Shown: positions 7,679 to 16,371, counted from the stretch's first letter. The stretch: DNA of 32,373 nt from Candidatus Parcubacteria bacterium (GCA_023142215.1 JAGLJW010000006.1:1-32373), one strand, 5' to 3'. The notes: generated by a model not told the origin, from the sequence alone. Made by a program: numbers and translations.

Positions 7679-9601
7679 TTAAATTTTAATTACAACTGGT
7701 AAAACCATTGGTCTTCTTTTGGTCTGAGAAAATAAATATTGTCCAATTTCATTTCTGATTTTGTTTTTAATATGATCATCATCAATAGCTTTCATTCCAC
7801 CACCTGCTCCCATTTGAGCAATTTCCTTAGCTTTCATTCTAGTAGTTTCAATTAATTTCCTATTTTCTTTCATATATACAAAACCTCTGGAAATAATATC
7901 TGGATTGCCAATAGTCTTTCCCGTTTTAGAGTCAATTGTAGTAATAACTACAATCATTCCGTCATCAGCCATTACTCTTCTGTCGCGTAAAACAATATTT
8001 GAAATATCGCCAACTCCAAGTCCGTCAACAAAAACATAGTCAGCTGGAATCTTTTTATTTGTTAATTTTGCTACAACTTTATTTTTCAACTTTTCCAATT
8101 CAACAGTTTGACCATTATCAGCTACAAAAATATTTTCTTCTGGTATTCCAACTTGCTTAGCTAGAGATGCATGAGCCTCAAGCATAAAACGATTTGCTTC
8201 AATTGGCATAAAAAATTCTGGCTTTAATAATCTAAGCATCAATTTTAAATCCTCTTGTTTCGCATGACCGCCAGCATGAACATCCATCATTTTGTAATGA
8301 ATAATATTACCACCTTGTCGCACTATCATATCCTTTAAAGACTGAATAGTTCTCTCATTTCCTGGAATAACAGACGATGAAAATATAATAGTATCACCTT
8401 TTTTAATTCTAATAGTACGGTGCTCACCATTTACAACACGCATTAAAAAAGCATTTGATTCACCTTGTGCACCAGTTCCAATAACTACAACTTTACTATC
8501 AGGTGTCCTTTTTATATCCGGATCTCTCATTAAAATACGAGGATTAAATTTTAAATAACCAATCTTGTGAGCAATTTCAACATTATCATTCATTGATCTG
8601 CCTTGTAAATAAATTCTTCTTCCATGTTTAGCAGCTAAATCAAAAAGTTTTTGTAAACGTGAAAGTTGAGAAGCAAAAGTTCCAATAATAATTCGTCCGC
8701 TAATGCCATCAAAAATATTATCAATTTCATCACCAATATGCGACTCTGAAACCTGATAACCAGGACTAATCGCATCTGTTGAATCAGACATTAGCAACAT
8801 TACACCTTCTCCTCCAATTTGGGCAATTCTATTTAAATCTGCTGGTTTATCATTTACGGGAGAATAATCTATTTTAAAATCCCCTGTATGAATAACTGTT
8901 CCTATTGGCGTATTCACAATTATTGCAAAACAATCAGGAATTGAATGATTAACACGTAAAAATTCCACTCTGAAATTTTTCCCCATTCGCACTTTACTAT
9001 TTTCATCAATTTCAGAAATAGCTAAACGTGGACACTTTCTATGTTCTTCACATCTTTTTTTAATCAATCCAGCAGTCAATTTACCAGTAAACATTGGAGG
9101 ATTTTTAAGCGGTCCCATTAAATGCGGAATTGCTCCAATATGATCTAAATGACCATGGGTAATAACAACACCTTTAATCCAAGATTCTTTTCCTTTCAAA
9201 TATTCTATATTTGGAATAATATAATCAATTCCTGGCATATCCTCTTCTGGAAATTGAATACCCATATCAATTATAATAATTTCTTGTTCGTATTCAATCA
9301 AGCTCATATTTCTACCAACTTCTTCAAGTCCGCCAAGTACAATTACTTTTAATTTACCTTTTTCAAAAATATTTTTAGTAGGAATTGTTTTTTTAACTAC
9401 TTGTCTTGTGCTGGTTGGCAAAAAACTTCTTTGTTTTGTTTTTATATCAGTTCTTATTTTATTGTAAGAAGCTGAAGTTTTATTAATTACTTTTTTTTGT
9501 TTGTCATCACTTCTAACTACAGCAGCACTATTCTGCTGAGCTTGTGATTTATATTTTTTTATCATTTTTAAAATAGTTAATAAATAAATCTGTGTTTTCA
9601 A
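7679..9601 (-). CDS. rnj: Ribonuclease J
   Basis: 640 residues. A basic, Ser/Gln/Lys-rich N-terminal extension (about 1-80, probably disordered) precedes the metallo-beta-lactamase core: HGHLDH (149-154), later HSIPD and HTGDFKID, then the beta-CASP motifs FASQLSRLQ and GTGAQGESNAF and the metal-binding His of HAGGHAKQ, and the C-terminal RNase J domain. It is a 5'-3' exo- and endoribonuclease for mRNA decay and rRNA maturation. Met1 (9601) or Met13 (9565) may be the true start; neither has a Shine-Dalgarno sequence. Last gene of the infC-to-rnj block. Confidence 0.96.
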   Translation of the reverse strand: MKTQIYLLTILKMIKKYKSQAQQNSAAVVRSDDKQKKVINKTSASYNKIRTDIKTKQRSFLPTSTRQVVKKTIPTKNIFEKGKLKVIVLGGLEEVGRNMSLIEYEQEIIIIDMGIQFPEEDMPGIDYIIPNIEYLKGKESWIKGVVITHGHLDHIGAIPHLMGPLKNPPMFTGKLTAGLIKKRCEEHRKCPRLAISEIDENSKVRMGKNFRVEFLRVNHSIPDCFAIIVNTPIGTVIHTGDFKIDYSPVNDKPADLNRIAQIGGEGVMLLMSDSTDAISPGYQVSESHIGDEIDNIFDGISGRIIIGTFASQLSRLQKLFDLAAKHGRRIYLQGRSMNDNVEIAHKIGYLKFNPRILMRDPDIKRTPDSKVVVIGTGAQGESNAFLMRVVNGEHRTIRIKKGDTIIFSSSVIPGNERTIQSLKDMIVRQGGNIIHYKMMDVHAGGHAKQEDLKLMLRLLKPEFFMPIEANRFMLEAHASLAKQVGIPEENIFVADNGQTVELEKLKNKVVAKLTNKKIPADYVFVDGLGVGDISNIVLRDRRVMADDGMIVVITTIDSKTGKTIGNPDIISRGFVYMKENRKLIETTRMKAKEIAQMGAGGGMKAIDDDHIKNKIRNEIGQYLFSQTKRRPMVLPVVIKI

Positions 9602-9746
9602 ATTTACAATTAACTTGTTAATAAGAGATTATCATTAAATAAATTAAATTTTAACGACAATCTCAATAAAACTATTATCAGAATTATTTAGCAACAGTTC
9701 TTCTATAGAGTTATTATTTTTTTAATTATTATAAGAAGTGGAATTA

Positions 9747-11639
9747 TTACCAAAATAATTTCTTTCCTGTTTTTAAATACCATTCATTGATACTTAAAAA
9801 TCGATCAGCAGGAGAAAAAATTTTAATTCCATCAAAACCTTTTAATTCTTTATCTTGAAGATAAATATAATTTTTTGAATATAAATAAATAATTGGAGAT
9901 TCTTCCATTATAATTTCTTGAAATTTTCCATACTTTTCTTTACGAATATTTTCATCCGAACTACTTCTAGCTTCTTCTAGCAATTTATCTACCTCGCCAT
10001 CCATAAATCCTAAATAATTCATTCCTTCTTGGATTTGAGATGAGTGCCAAAATAAATATGGATCTTCAATTATATTTCGTATTTCCAGAAATAATAAAAT
10101 ATCATAATCTTTCAAACTAATAATTTCACTTATTTGTTCAATAGCTACAAATTCCAAATTAACTTTAACTCCTATTTTTTCCCATGTACTTGCAACAAAT
10201 TCTGCAGTTTTTCTTTCTTCATCTCCATCTAAACTTACAAATTTTAATTTCAAAAATTTGCCATCTTTCTTCAACCAAGTTCCATGATCAAATTCACTAT
10301 CCTCTTTTTCTACCTCAACATCATCCGTAGAACTTGCATTATTATTCTTTTCATCTTCCGTGTTTACTAATTTCCACTTATCATCAACGAAAAGCTTTCT
10401 TGCTTGCTCTAAATTAAAATCATACTTTTTTACATTTTCATCATAAGCAAAACTGTCAGTAAAAAAAGGAGTTTTTTGTTCATTTACGTCAGCTAATAAA
10501 ATATTATTTATTATTTCATCTCTATTAATACTATAAGCTAAAGCTTGTCTGACAAGCTTTGAAGATAAAGGAACATTATCCTCACCAACTCTTGAATTAT
10601 TCAAATAAATTGAATAAACTTGTGGCAATTCTAACTTTAAATAACTATGAGTTTTTGGAGTAATAATATTTTCAAAATATCCTTTAGGTAAATAACTCAG
10701 ACTATCAACCTGCTGATCATTCAAGGCGGCTATTGCTTCTTCAAAACTATGAAAAAATTTAAACTTTAAATCGATAAAGGGCTCATTGCCATAATAATTA
10801 TCGTTAACTTCTAAGTCATATTCTTTTATAACACCATTTTCATTTTTACTAAAGTTTACAAATTTATATGGACCAGATCCTATTGGCTTAAGATTTAATT
10901 CAGCAAGCAACATTGCCTCAGCTGGAATTTGATCCCAAACTTTTTTTGGAATAATTCCAAAAGTTAATAAACTAAGAAAAGGTGAATAGCTATGAGTTAA
11001 AATGAATTTTAGCTCATAATCATTTACTTTTTCAATATTTACACCCGAAAAAGAAAATCTAAGCGGAGATTTATAATCTTCGTTTTTAAGTGTTTCAAAA
11101 GTAAAAATTATGTCATCTACTACTAAATTTTCTCCTGTATGCCATATCACATTCTGTTTAATTTTTATAGTATAAACTTTAGCATCTTCACTAACACTAT
11201 AATCATCAACTAAATCTTTAACTAATTTATTTTTTTTGTCCTGCTTAAAAAGTGAAGAATAAACTAAAGAAGAAATATCGTTATCTACATCGTTAATCTG
11301 AGAATATAAAGGATTTATATGTTTTGGCGATCCAACCAAGGCCTCTCTGTAAATACCTCCTCTTATTGGAACAAGTTCTAAATGATTTTTATAAAAATTA
11401 TTTACCCAAAAAAATACGCTAATAAATAAAACTAAAAAACTAAAGCGAATAAGTAACAATTCTTTCTTACTTAAATATTTTCCAACGTACTTAAATTGTT
11501 TCAAATTTGGAATTTTAGATTTATTTAATGAAAAAACCAATTTCTTTTCTAAAGAAACTTGTTGTTCTCTGTTTTTTGATTTAATCTTTGAAAATCTTTT
11601 TCCAGTGATGTCTTTTATTTTTTGAAATAAAAAATTCAC
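9747..11639 (-). CDS. Membrane-anchored family-5 solute-binding protein
   Basis: 630 residues starting at GTG (11639), 18 nt after secG. It has a basic cytoplasmic tail (1-60), one transmembrane segment (about 61-80, LLLIRFSFLVLFISVFFWVN) and an SBP_bac_5 domain like OppA/DppA: GGIYREALVGSPKHINPLYS, WHTGENLVVDDIIFTFE, IGSGPYKF, VRQALAYSINRDEII. An acidic, Asn/Ser/Asp-rich insertion (about 415-445) interrupts the C-terminal lobe. The family binds oligopeptides for ABC import; here no permease or ATPase gene is nearby, so the partner is unknown. In place of a lipoprotein Cys it uses an N-in, C-out helix, which suits a monoderm cell. Confidence 0.92.
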   Translation of the reverse strand: MNFLFQKIKDITGKRFSKIKSKNREQQVSLEKKLVFSLNKSKIPNLKQFKYVGKYLSKKELLLIRFSFLVLFISVFFWVNNFYKNHLELVPIRGGIYREALVGSPKHINPLYSQINDVDNDISSLVYSSLFKQDKKNKLVKDLVDDYSVSEDAKVYTIKIKQNVIWHTGENLVVDDIIFTFETLKNEDYKSPLRFSFSGVNIEKVNDYELKFILTHSYSPFLSLLTFGIIPKKVWDQIPAEAMLLAELNLKPIGSGPYKFVNFSKNENGVIKEYDLEVNDNYYGNEPFIDLKFKFFHSFEEAIAALNDQQVDSLSYLPKGYFENIITPKTHSYLKLELPQVYSIYLNNSRVGEDNVPLSSKLVRQALAYSINRDEIINNILLADVNEQKTPFFTDSFAYDENVKKYDFNLEQARKLFVDDKWKLVNTEDEKNNNASSTDDVEVEKEDSEFDHGTWLKKDGKFLKLKFVSLDGDEERKTAEFVASTWEKIGVKVNLEFVAIEQISEIISLKDYDILLFLEIRNIIEDPYLFWHSSQIQEGMNYLGFMDGEVDKLLEEARSSSDENIRKEKYGKFQEIIMEESPIIYLYSKNYIYLQDKELKGFDGIKIFSPADRFLSINEWYLKTGKKLFW

Positions 11640-11657
11640 AAATCGTTTTTATTATAA

Positions 11658-11873
11658 TTATTTATAAAACACTACAGCAAGAGAAGTTGCGAAAAAAAAT
11701 ACTGATAAAATTATAGTAAAAGTAAATAATTTCTTTTCAAGCCCTCTTTTAGTTAAATATACGTTACCACTTCCACCAAATAAACCAGAAACTCCTGCTC
11801 CTCTATTCTGAAGTAATATAACTAAAATTAACAAAAGCGCTATTCCTAATTGTGCTAGTTTAATATGTTCCAT
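11658..11873 (-). CDS. secG: SecG translocase subunit
   Basis: 71 residues, typical SecG size. Two membrane helices (about 6-22 and 49-69) flank the conserved loop LLQNRGAGVSGLFGGSG. It assists SecYEG protein export. It sits between rplT and the solute-binding protein in the same orientation. No Shine-Dalgarno sequence. Confidence 0.94.
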   Translation of the reverse strand: MEHIKLAQLGIALLLILVILLQNRGAGVSGLFGGSGNVYLTKRGLEKKLFTFTIILSVFFFATSLAVVFYK

Positions 11874-11900
11874 AAGTTATTTGCTTTTCACGAATAAAAA

Positions 11901-12245
11901 CTATTTTACTGAATCAACAATAGCTTTTAAAACCTCCTTATTGTTAACAGCTAAATCTGCTAATACTTTTCTATCTAATTCAATTTTACTCTTTTTTAAA
12001 AGATTAATCAACTTTGAATAACTTAAATCATTTTCTCTAGCAAAAGCATTAATTTTAATTTGCCATAAACCTCTGTTTACTCTTTTTTTCTTTCTTCTAT
12101 CAACAAAAGCATGTGCACCAGCTTTTATTACTGCTGTACTAGCTAATCTAATTAAATTTTTTCTTCCCCATTTGTATCCCTTTACTTTCGCTAATAATGT
12201 CTTTCTTCTTTTTACATGGGTAGTTCCCCTTTTTACTCTAGGCAT
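11901..12245 (-). CDS. rplT: Ribosomal protein bL20
   Basis: 114 residues, full length. MPRVKRGTTHVKRRKTLLAK, GYKWGRKNLIRLA and HAFVDRRKKKRVNRGLW match the bL20 signature closely. It is an early 50S assembly protein binding 23S rRNA. It follows rpmI by 21 nt. The start lacks a Shine-Dalgarno sequence. Confidence 0.97.
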   Translation of the reverse strand: MPRVKRGTTHVKRRKTLLAKVKGYKWGRKNLIRLASTAVIKAGAHAFVDRRKKKRVNRGLWQIKINAFARENDLSYSKLINLLKKSKIELDRKVLADLAVNNKEVLKAIVDSVK

Positions 12246-12266
12246 ATTTTAAATTATAAATTATAA

Positions 12267-12470
12267 CTAATTATATGGTGTTAATCGTTTAATAGTTTTT
12301 ACTAATGAATCATGAGTTTCAATATCACTCCTTTTGTTTCTTTTTGTATTTCCAGATTCTCTTGAATTAAAATGACCTTGCCCCGCTTTTCTTTGAGTCA
12401 TTTTCTTTTTAACACCTCCTGTTAATTTAAACCTTTTAGATGTTGCTTTGTGTGTTTTAATTTTCGGCAT
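12267..12470 (-). CDS. rpmI: Ribosomal protein bL35
   Basis: 67 residues: MPKIKTHKATSKRFKLTGG, then the basic repeat-like KKKMTQRKAGQGHFNSRES, typical of bL35 (50S subunit). Its ATG lies only 9 nt from the end of the 160-bp palindromic repeat, and no Shine-Dalgarno sequence remains, so the insertion has replaced the native leader and cut rpmI off from infC. Confidence 0.96.
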   Translation of the reverse strand: MPKIKTHKATSKRFKLTGGVKKKMTQRKAGQGHFNSRESGNTKRNKRSDIETHDSLVKTIKRLTPYN

Positions 12471-12479
12471 ATCTTTAAC

Positions 12480-12639
12480 GGGTCTGTCGCCAAACTACAG
12501 TTTTGACATAAATTTTCAGATTTTGAGGAAATTTCTTCAAAAATCTTTTCGGCAATATAATAGTATTGGCTAAAACATTTTTGGAGAAATTTACCGAAAT
12601 CTGGGAATTTAGGTCATGCTGTAGTTTGGCGACAGATCC
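12480..12639. mobile_element. 160-bp MITE-like near-perfect palindrome
   Basis: The left arm begins GGGTCTGTCGCCAAACTACA (12480) and the right arm, read backwards, begins GGATCTGTCGCCAAACTACA (12639). The two arms remain largely complementary for the full 80 bp each, meeting at GGCAATATAATAGTATTGGC (12551-12570). There is no coding capacity. A 34-bp relative with the same end occurs at 17326-17359, so this is a dispersed element. Its structure fits a miniature inverted-repeat transposable element; a clean target-site duplication is not visible. As RNA it would fold into a very long hairpin inside the infC-rpmI transcript. Confidence 0.8.
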
Positions 12640-12656
12640 TTAAAATTAATAAGAAA

Positions 12657-12682
12657 TAAAAAACAGGAGAATCCTGATTTTT
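12657..12682 (-). terminator. Terminator or attenuator after infC
   Basis: CAGGA (12664-12668) pairs with TCCTG (12672-12676) over a 3-nt loop, extended by A/T pairs. On the minus strand it is followed by TTTTTTATTT, 20 nt after the infC stop. It could limit read-through into rpmI; the plus side also ends in TTTTTT. Confidence 0.6.
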
Positions 12683-12697
12683 TAAAAAATTTAAAAA

Positions 12698-13258
12698 TTA
12701 ATCGCTTTTCTTGTTCACGAGTATCATTATAAACCTTCCTCCCTGCTTTGTCAAGTCTTGTTCAGGAATAATATTTAAATCTGGATTTTTATCTAAGGTT
12801 GCAACAAAATCCCTAATAACTTGAGCCGCTTTGGCAGGATGAGCTCGTTCTCTTCCTTTTAAAACTAAATCTATTTTAAGCTTATGTCCCTTAGCAAAAA
12901 ACTTTTCAGCTTGAGCTAAACGAAGATTTACATCATGTTGACTAATACGAACTGACAATCTAATACCTTTAGTCTCCACTTTTTTCTGTTGTTGTTTTTG
13001 TTTATGCGATTTTTTTTCTTGTTCATATTTAAACTGTCCATAATCCATAATCTTGCAAACAGGATAATCACCTTTTGGATTAACCTCCACTAAATCCATT
13101 AAAACATCGCTAGCTTTTTGTAATGCTTCCTCAATAGAAACTTTACCTAATTTTTCACCATTTTCATCAATTAAAAAAACTTTTTTAGCCCTAATTTGTC
13201 TATTAGCTAAAAATTGTTTTTCTTTTGTAGTTTTCGCTTTTCTCCAAGTTCTTCTCAT
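12698..13258 (-). CDS. infC: Translation initiation factor IF-3
   Basis: 186 residues. N-domain: FLANRQIRAKKVFLIDENGEKLG, then EALQKASDVLMDLVEVNPKG, PVCKIMDYGQFKYEQEKK. C-domain: KGIRLSVRISQHDVNLRLAQAE is kept as RLSVRISQHD, followed by KIDLVLKGRERAHP and QGGRFIMIL. It binds the 30S subunit and checks the start codon. The usual infC-rpmI-rplT order is kept but rpmI is separated by a terminator-like hairpin and the 160-bp palindrome. The start is ATG, with no Shine-Dalgarno sequence. Confidence 0.96.
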   Translation of the reverse strand: MRRTWRKAKTTKEKQFLANRQIRAKKVFLIDENGEKLGKVSIEEALQKASDVLMDLVEVNPKGDYPVCKIMDYGQFKYEQEKKSHKQKQQQKKVETKGIRLSVRISQHDVNLRLAQAEKFFAKGHKLKIDLVLKGRERAHPAKAAQVIRDFVATLDKNPDLNIIPEQDLTKQGGRFIMILVNKKSD

Positions 13259-13326
13259 ATTTTTAATACTTTATATAAAAGATACTATATATTATAAAAT
13301 AAATCAATACCAAATCTTAGTATATC

Positions 13327-14295
13327 TTAAACCTCACTAATCACATCAAATCCTTTTACGCTACCAGTAAGTGCAAATCCATATACGGATTGTTTTAGTT
13401 TGCTCTTCTTTAATTTACATGCAACTTGATTAAACGTAGCACCAGACCCAACAGCATCATCAATTAATAAAATATTTTTGTATTTATTGTTCTTATTTAC
13501 TAACATTGTATAATTAGCATTTTCAATACGATCTTGCAATTTATTAAGAGTTTTTTGTGGAGTAATAATATCAGTCTGTATTTTAACTACTTTGATTGTT
13601 GGTAGAATAATATCAAGATATTGTTCTAATACTTTCATTAATTGTAATTGTCGTTTTACAGTGGGAGGAATAAAGGCAATAGCATCAATTTTTTTAGTTT
13701 CTAATATTTTTTCAACTACTGGCTTTATTTCTCGTACTAATTCTTTTATCATCATTCTATCTTGACTTTGTTTAGCGTAAAGAAGAAGTTGCCCCAGTTT
13801 TGTTTTACCAAAAATCTCCCAAGCATAAAAATCTGCATAAAAAACATCATCAATACACAAATTTTGACCAAAAGTATCAATCATTTTTTTCTTTCCAGAA
13901 ATTATACTATTTTTTTTCAACAAAGAATATTTATTATAAATTTTTATATATTCATCAGCTTTTTTAATAGAATTAAAACCACGTTTTTCGCACCAAGAAA
14001 CAAAACCATCTACACCTTCTATTTTCTCACCATGAGGTGATATAAAGATAAAATTTTTATTTATAATACTTTGTACACTTTTAGTAAATGTAAATGTATT
14101 CTTAACCTTTTTCTGTTTTAATATATAAAATACATGCGGGGACGACCCAAGCTTCTTTAATATATTGTCCGTAAGTAATTGTTTTATGTGTCTATGTACC
14201 ATAGACAACGATAAATCCAAAGTATCAGAAAGTTGTTTAATGGATTGTTGCTCATTTTTTTTAATCAATTCAATGATTTTTTCTTTATTTGACAT
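13327..14295 (-). CDS. HTH regulator fused to a ComF-like phosphoribosyltransferase domain
   Basis: 322 residues. Residues 1-60 form a winged helix-turn-helix (IIELIKKNEQQSIKQLSDTL, then MVHRHIKQLLTDNILKKLG). The central part is unassigned. The C-terminal half has the features of a type I phosphoribosyltransferase: IDAIAFIPPTVKRQLQLM, PQKTLNKLQDRIEN (compare the Q-x-x-L-x-x-x-x-R motif of ComF), and the PRPP loop NILLIDDAVGSGATF (275-289). It may sense PRPP or a nucleotide and control transcription, like PurR. A 26-bp palindrome on its own promoter implies self-repression. ComF itself lacks the HTH, so this is not simply a competence gene. Confidence 0.82.
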   Translation of the reverse strand: MSNKEKIIELIKKNEQQSIKQLSDTLDLSLSMVHRHIKQLLTDNILKKLGSSPHVFYILKQKKVKNTFTFTKSVQSIINKNFIFISPHGEKIEGVDGFVSWCEKRGFNSIKKADEYIKIYNKYSLLKKNSIISGKKKMIDTFGQNLCIDDVFYADFYAWEIFGKTKLGQLLLYAKQSQDRMMIKELVREIKPVVEKILETKKIDAIAFIPPTVKRQLQLMKVLEQYLDIILPTIKVVKIQTDIITPQKTLNKLQDRIENANYTMLVNKNNKYKNILLIDDAVGSGATFNQVACKLKKSKLKQSVYGFALTGSVKGFDVISEV

Positions 14296-14315
14296 AATTT
14301 TTTATAATTATTTAT

Positions 14316-14353
14316 ATAGTTCATAGTATACTATGAACTATGAACCAAGTCAA
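14316..14353 (-). promoter_or_regulatory. Promoter overlapped by a 26-bp palindrome
   Basis: Minus strand TTGACT (14353-14348), exactly 17 bp, TATACT (14330-14325). The -10 box sits at the centre of a perfect 26-bp palindrome (14316-14341, half-site ATAGTTCATAGTA), and a further GTTCATA repeat lies in the spacer. A dimeric repressor bound here would block polymerase; the HTH protein starting 21 bp away is the obvious candidate. Confidence 0.8.
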
Positions 14354-14421
14354 GCCCACACTATACCGACTTGAAATAACCATATGACATATATCTTTAT
14401 TGATCAATTAGTTTATTACTT

Positions 14422-14460
14422 AAATAAAAAAGCGAAGTCCTTAAACAAATTAACTTCGCT
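14422..14460 (-). terminator. Intrinsic terminator of the VWA operon
   Basis: AGCGAAGT (14431-14438) pairs with ACTTCGCT (14453-14460); on the minus strand the hairpin ends in TTTTTTATTTA, 18 nt after the VWA stop codon. Confidence 0.85.
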
Positions 14461-14478
14461 AGTTGTAACAAACTTTTT

Positions 14479-15040
14479 TCAACAATCAAGTAAAAGCATT
14501 GCATTTTCAATTGCTTTTCCAAAATTATTTACAGGAACCTTAATTCCTAGTTTCTCTTTAGAAAAAAGTTTTTTTAGGAATTGCTCGTCTGCACCATCTG
14601 TTCCGATGCAAATAATTTTGATACCCTTGTTTTTCGCAACAATTGCAATTTTAAGAGTTTTGTCGGCATTATCAGGTTCACCATCTGTGGCTATAACAAT
14701 CATACGCTGACCATTTTTTGGCATTTTTTTTAATTGCCATGATAATAGCATTAACCATGTTAGTTGACCCCTTAGCCTTTACGTCAAAAATAGCTTCCAT
14801 TTCTACAAAACATGCTTTACTGGAAAATATAATCAAAGACACTTTTTTGTTTTTTGCAAAATCAAGAATTCCTTTTTTTGCTTGATTGAGTTTATCACCA
14901 TACATACTACTAGAACAATCCAGAAGCATAAAAATTGTACCAGAATTTACAGAATATTTTTTCTTCATCGCAGACAGCTTATCAACAACTGGAACAATTT
15001 TTCTATTAGGAGAAAATTCTACTAAATCAGTTAACGCCAT
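14479..15040 (-). pseudogene. VWA-domain protein with an A8-tract frameshift
   Basis: The first frame (from ATG 15040) gives a von Willebrand A domain with MIDAS residues D41-x-S43-x-S45 (LLDCSSSMYGDKL) and T93 (GSTNM). After MAIKK it runs into nonsense and stops near 14678. The second frame, starting in the same spot, continues KKMPKNGQRMIVIATDGEPD, which supplies the third MIDAS Asp, and ends AIENAMLLLDC at 14479. The break is at a run of eight A (minus strand; 14724-14731); seven would restore about 186 residues. It may be a real mutation, a sequencing error, or a gene rescued by polymerase slippage. Good Shine-Dalgarno AGGAGG; the start overlaps the upstream stop (TAATG). Confidence 0.82.
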
Positions 15041-16002
15041 TATACTGCCTCCTTTTTGGTAAAATTGTCATAAGCAGAATTTATTATTGCTGTTAGATTA
15101 TTAGAAACTTTTTCAGTCCCGTTCGGTGCTGTGTCTGGGTGAATTAATTTAAGTAAATTCATATAGGCCTTTGAAACTTTTTTATCTGAAGCATTAGATT
15201 TAATACCCAGAATATCATAAAAAATAATAACGTCTGATCTGTTTACTTGTGTCATTTCTTTAATAGCCAATAAATCTGAAATTGTTTCTTCTAATATTCT
15301 TTGGACAATTTCAAATTCAACTTTTCCAGACATGAAATTATTATAACTTTCATGCGATTTTTTTCTGATAGCATCAACTATCTCAGCTATATTCTTATCA
15401 ATCATTGGAATTAATTGAGAACTCTCTTCTTTAACTCTATGAATAAGCTGAGATAAACTTTTCTTCTGAGCTTTGGATATAATCCTCTGCTTAGATTTTA
15501 AAGTTAATTTACTCTCAACTTTATTTACATTGTTTCTTCTGCTACTCCAAATAAGATTTATTTGGATTAAGGCTTTGGGAGATAAAATTAAAATCCAAAA
15601 TATAACGTAAGCAATAAAAAAAGATAATTTTATTGATACTGCTGACAACATTACAATTAAAAACATAGATATTGTAATTATTATAGCTATCATTATCGTA
15701 TCTGGTATCATGCTTTTTGTTTTAACTTTGTCGTAACCACAACTTAACATAAATGTTGTTGCTATGCACATAATTACAACAACAACATGTTCTATGGTAA
15801 AATACTTGAATCCTTCGTCGCCGTAAAGTAAGCAATAAAATTTAACCATAACTATTACAACAATAATACATGCAACAATGCCACAAGCATGCCAGTACTC
15901 AGCATCTTTATCATTAATACAAATATCAACAATTAAAAATACTGCTCCAACAAAACCGAAATAAACCGCTTGTCTAATAATCTCACTAATCTCCATTTTC
16001 AC
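15040..16002 (-). CDS. Membrane protein with C-terminal J domain
   Basis: 320 residues. Four or five hydrophobic segments cover about 10-150 (AVYFGFVGAVFLIVDICI, GIVACIIVVIVMVKFYCLL, VVVVIMCIATTFMLSCGY, IAIIITISMFLIVMLSAVSI, FFIAYVIFWILIL). A charged, helical cytoplasmic part follows. The last 65 residues are a J domain: FYDILGIKSNASDKKVSKAY, then the essential HPD in LKLIHPDTAPNG. J domains recruit Hsp70 (DnaK) to a site, here the membrane. Shine-Dalgarno AGGAGG. It is translationally coupled to the VWA gene (TAATG overlap) and follows a small membrane protein by 27 nt, so the three likely act together. Confidence 0.88.
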   Translation of the reverse strand: MKMEISEIIRQAVYFGFVGAVFLIVDICINDKDAEYWHACGIVACIIVVIVMVKFYCLLYGDEGFKYFTIEHVVVVIMCIATTFMLSCGYDKVKTKSMIPDTIMIAIIITISMFLIVMLSAVSIKLSFFIAYVIFWILILSPKALIQINLIWSSRRNNVNKVESKLTLKSKQRIISKAQKKSLSQLIHRVKEESSQLIPMIDKNIAEIVDAIRKKSHESYNNFMSGKVEFEIVQRILEETISDLLAIKEMTQVNRSDVIIFYDILGIKSNASDKKVSKAYMNLLKLIHPDTAPNGTEKVSNNLTAIINSAYDNFTKKEAV

Positions 16003-16029
16003 ATCCTCCTTTTATTGATTGTGAAAATT

Positions 16030-16371
16030 TTATGCCATCCATCCCTGTTTGACACATAACCAAGAAATCTTAATTCGTTTTCTGCAAAAAAATATGAGCA
16101 ATAATATCGTCATTATAGACCACACAATCAACAAACTATTCAAACAAATTACAATACACAATAAAAATTTAGTAAATACAAATACAAGAATTGTTATTGA
16201 CACACCAAATGCACCCACAAGAAAAAGTCCTATAATACAATCTGAGAAATATAATGGAATTTCAGATTCCCACGTGTGATATAAATTTATATCAGTAGAT
16301 ATATAACGCTTCCTATGTAATCCTGCCGTACCATTAAAAAAGATACTAAAAAATCTTCTTAGAAAAATCAT
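16030..16371 (-). CDS. Small membrane protein, first gene of the J-domain/VWA operon
   Basis: 113 residues, no known family. Two or three membrane segments lie at about 44-75 and 76-95 (CIIGLFLVGAFGVSITILVFVF, LLCIVICLNSLLIVWSIMTILLLIFF), with a basic end (CRKRIKISW). It is preceded by a clear Shine-Dalgarno GAGGTG at the right distance, so it is surely translated. Operon context points to a complex with the membrane J-domain protein. Confidence 0.78.
   Translation of the reverse strand: MIFLRRFFSIFFNGTAGLHRKRYISTDINLYHTWESEIPLYFSDCIIGLFLVGAFGVSITILVFVFTKFLLCIVICLNSLLIVWSIMTILLLIFFCRKRIKISWLCVKQGWMA

Noticed and set aside
12480-12639. L20-binding regulatory leader of rpmI-rplT.
   Set aside because: A related copy occurs at 17326 in an unrelated operon, which fits a mobile repeat better than a dedicated leader.
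14384-14710. Plus-strand open frame opposite the VWA gene.
   Set aside because: Antisense to a VWA domain with clear MIDAS residues and crosses its terminator; no ribosome site.
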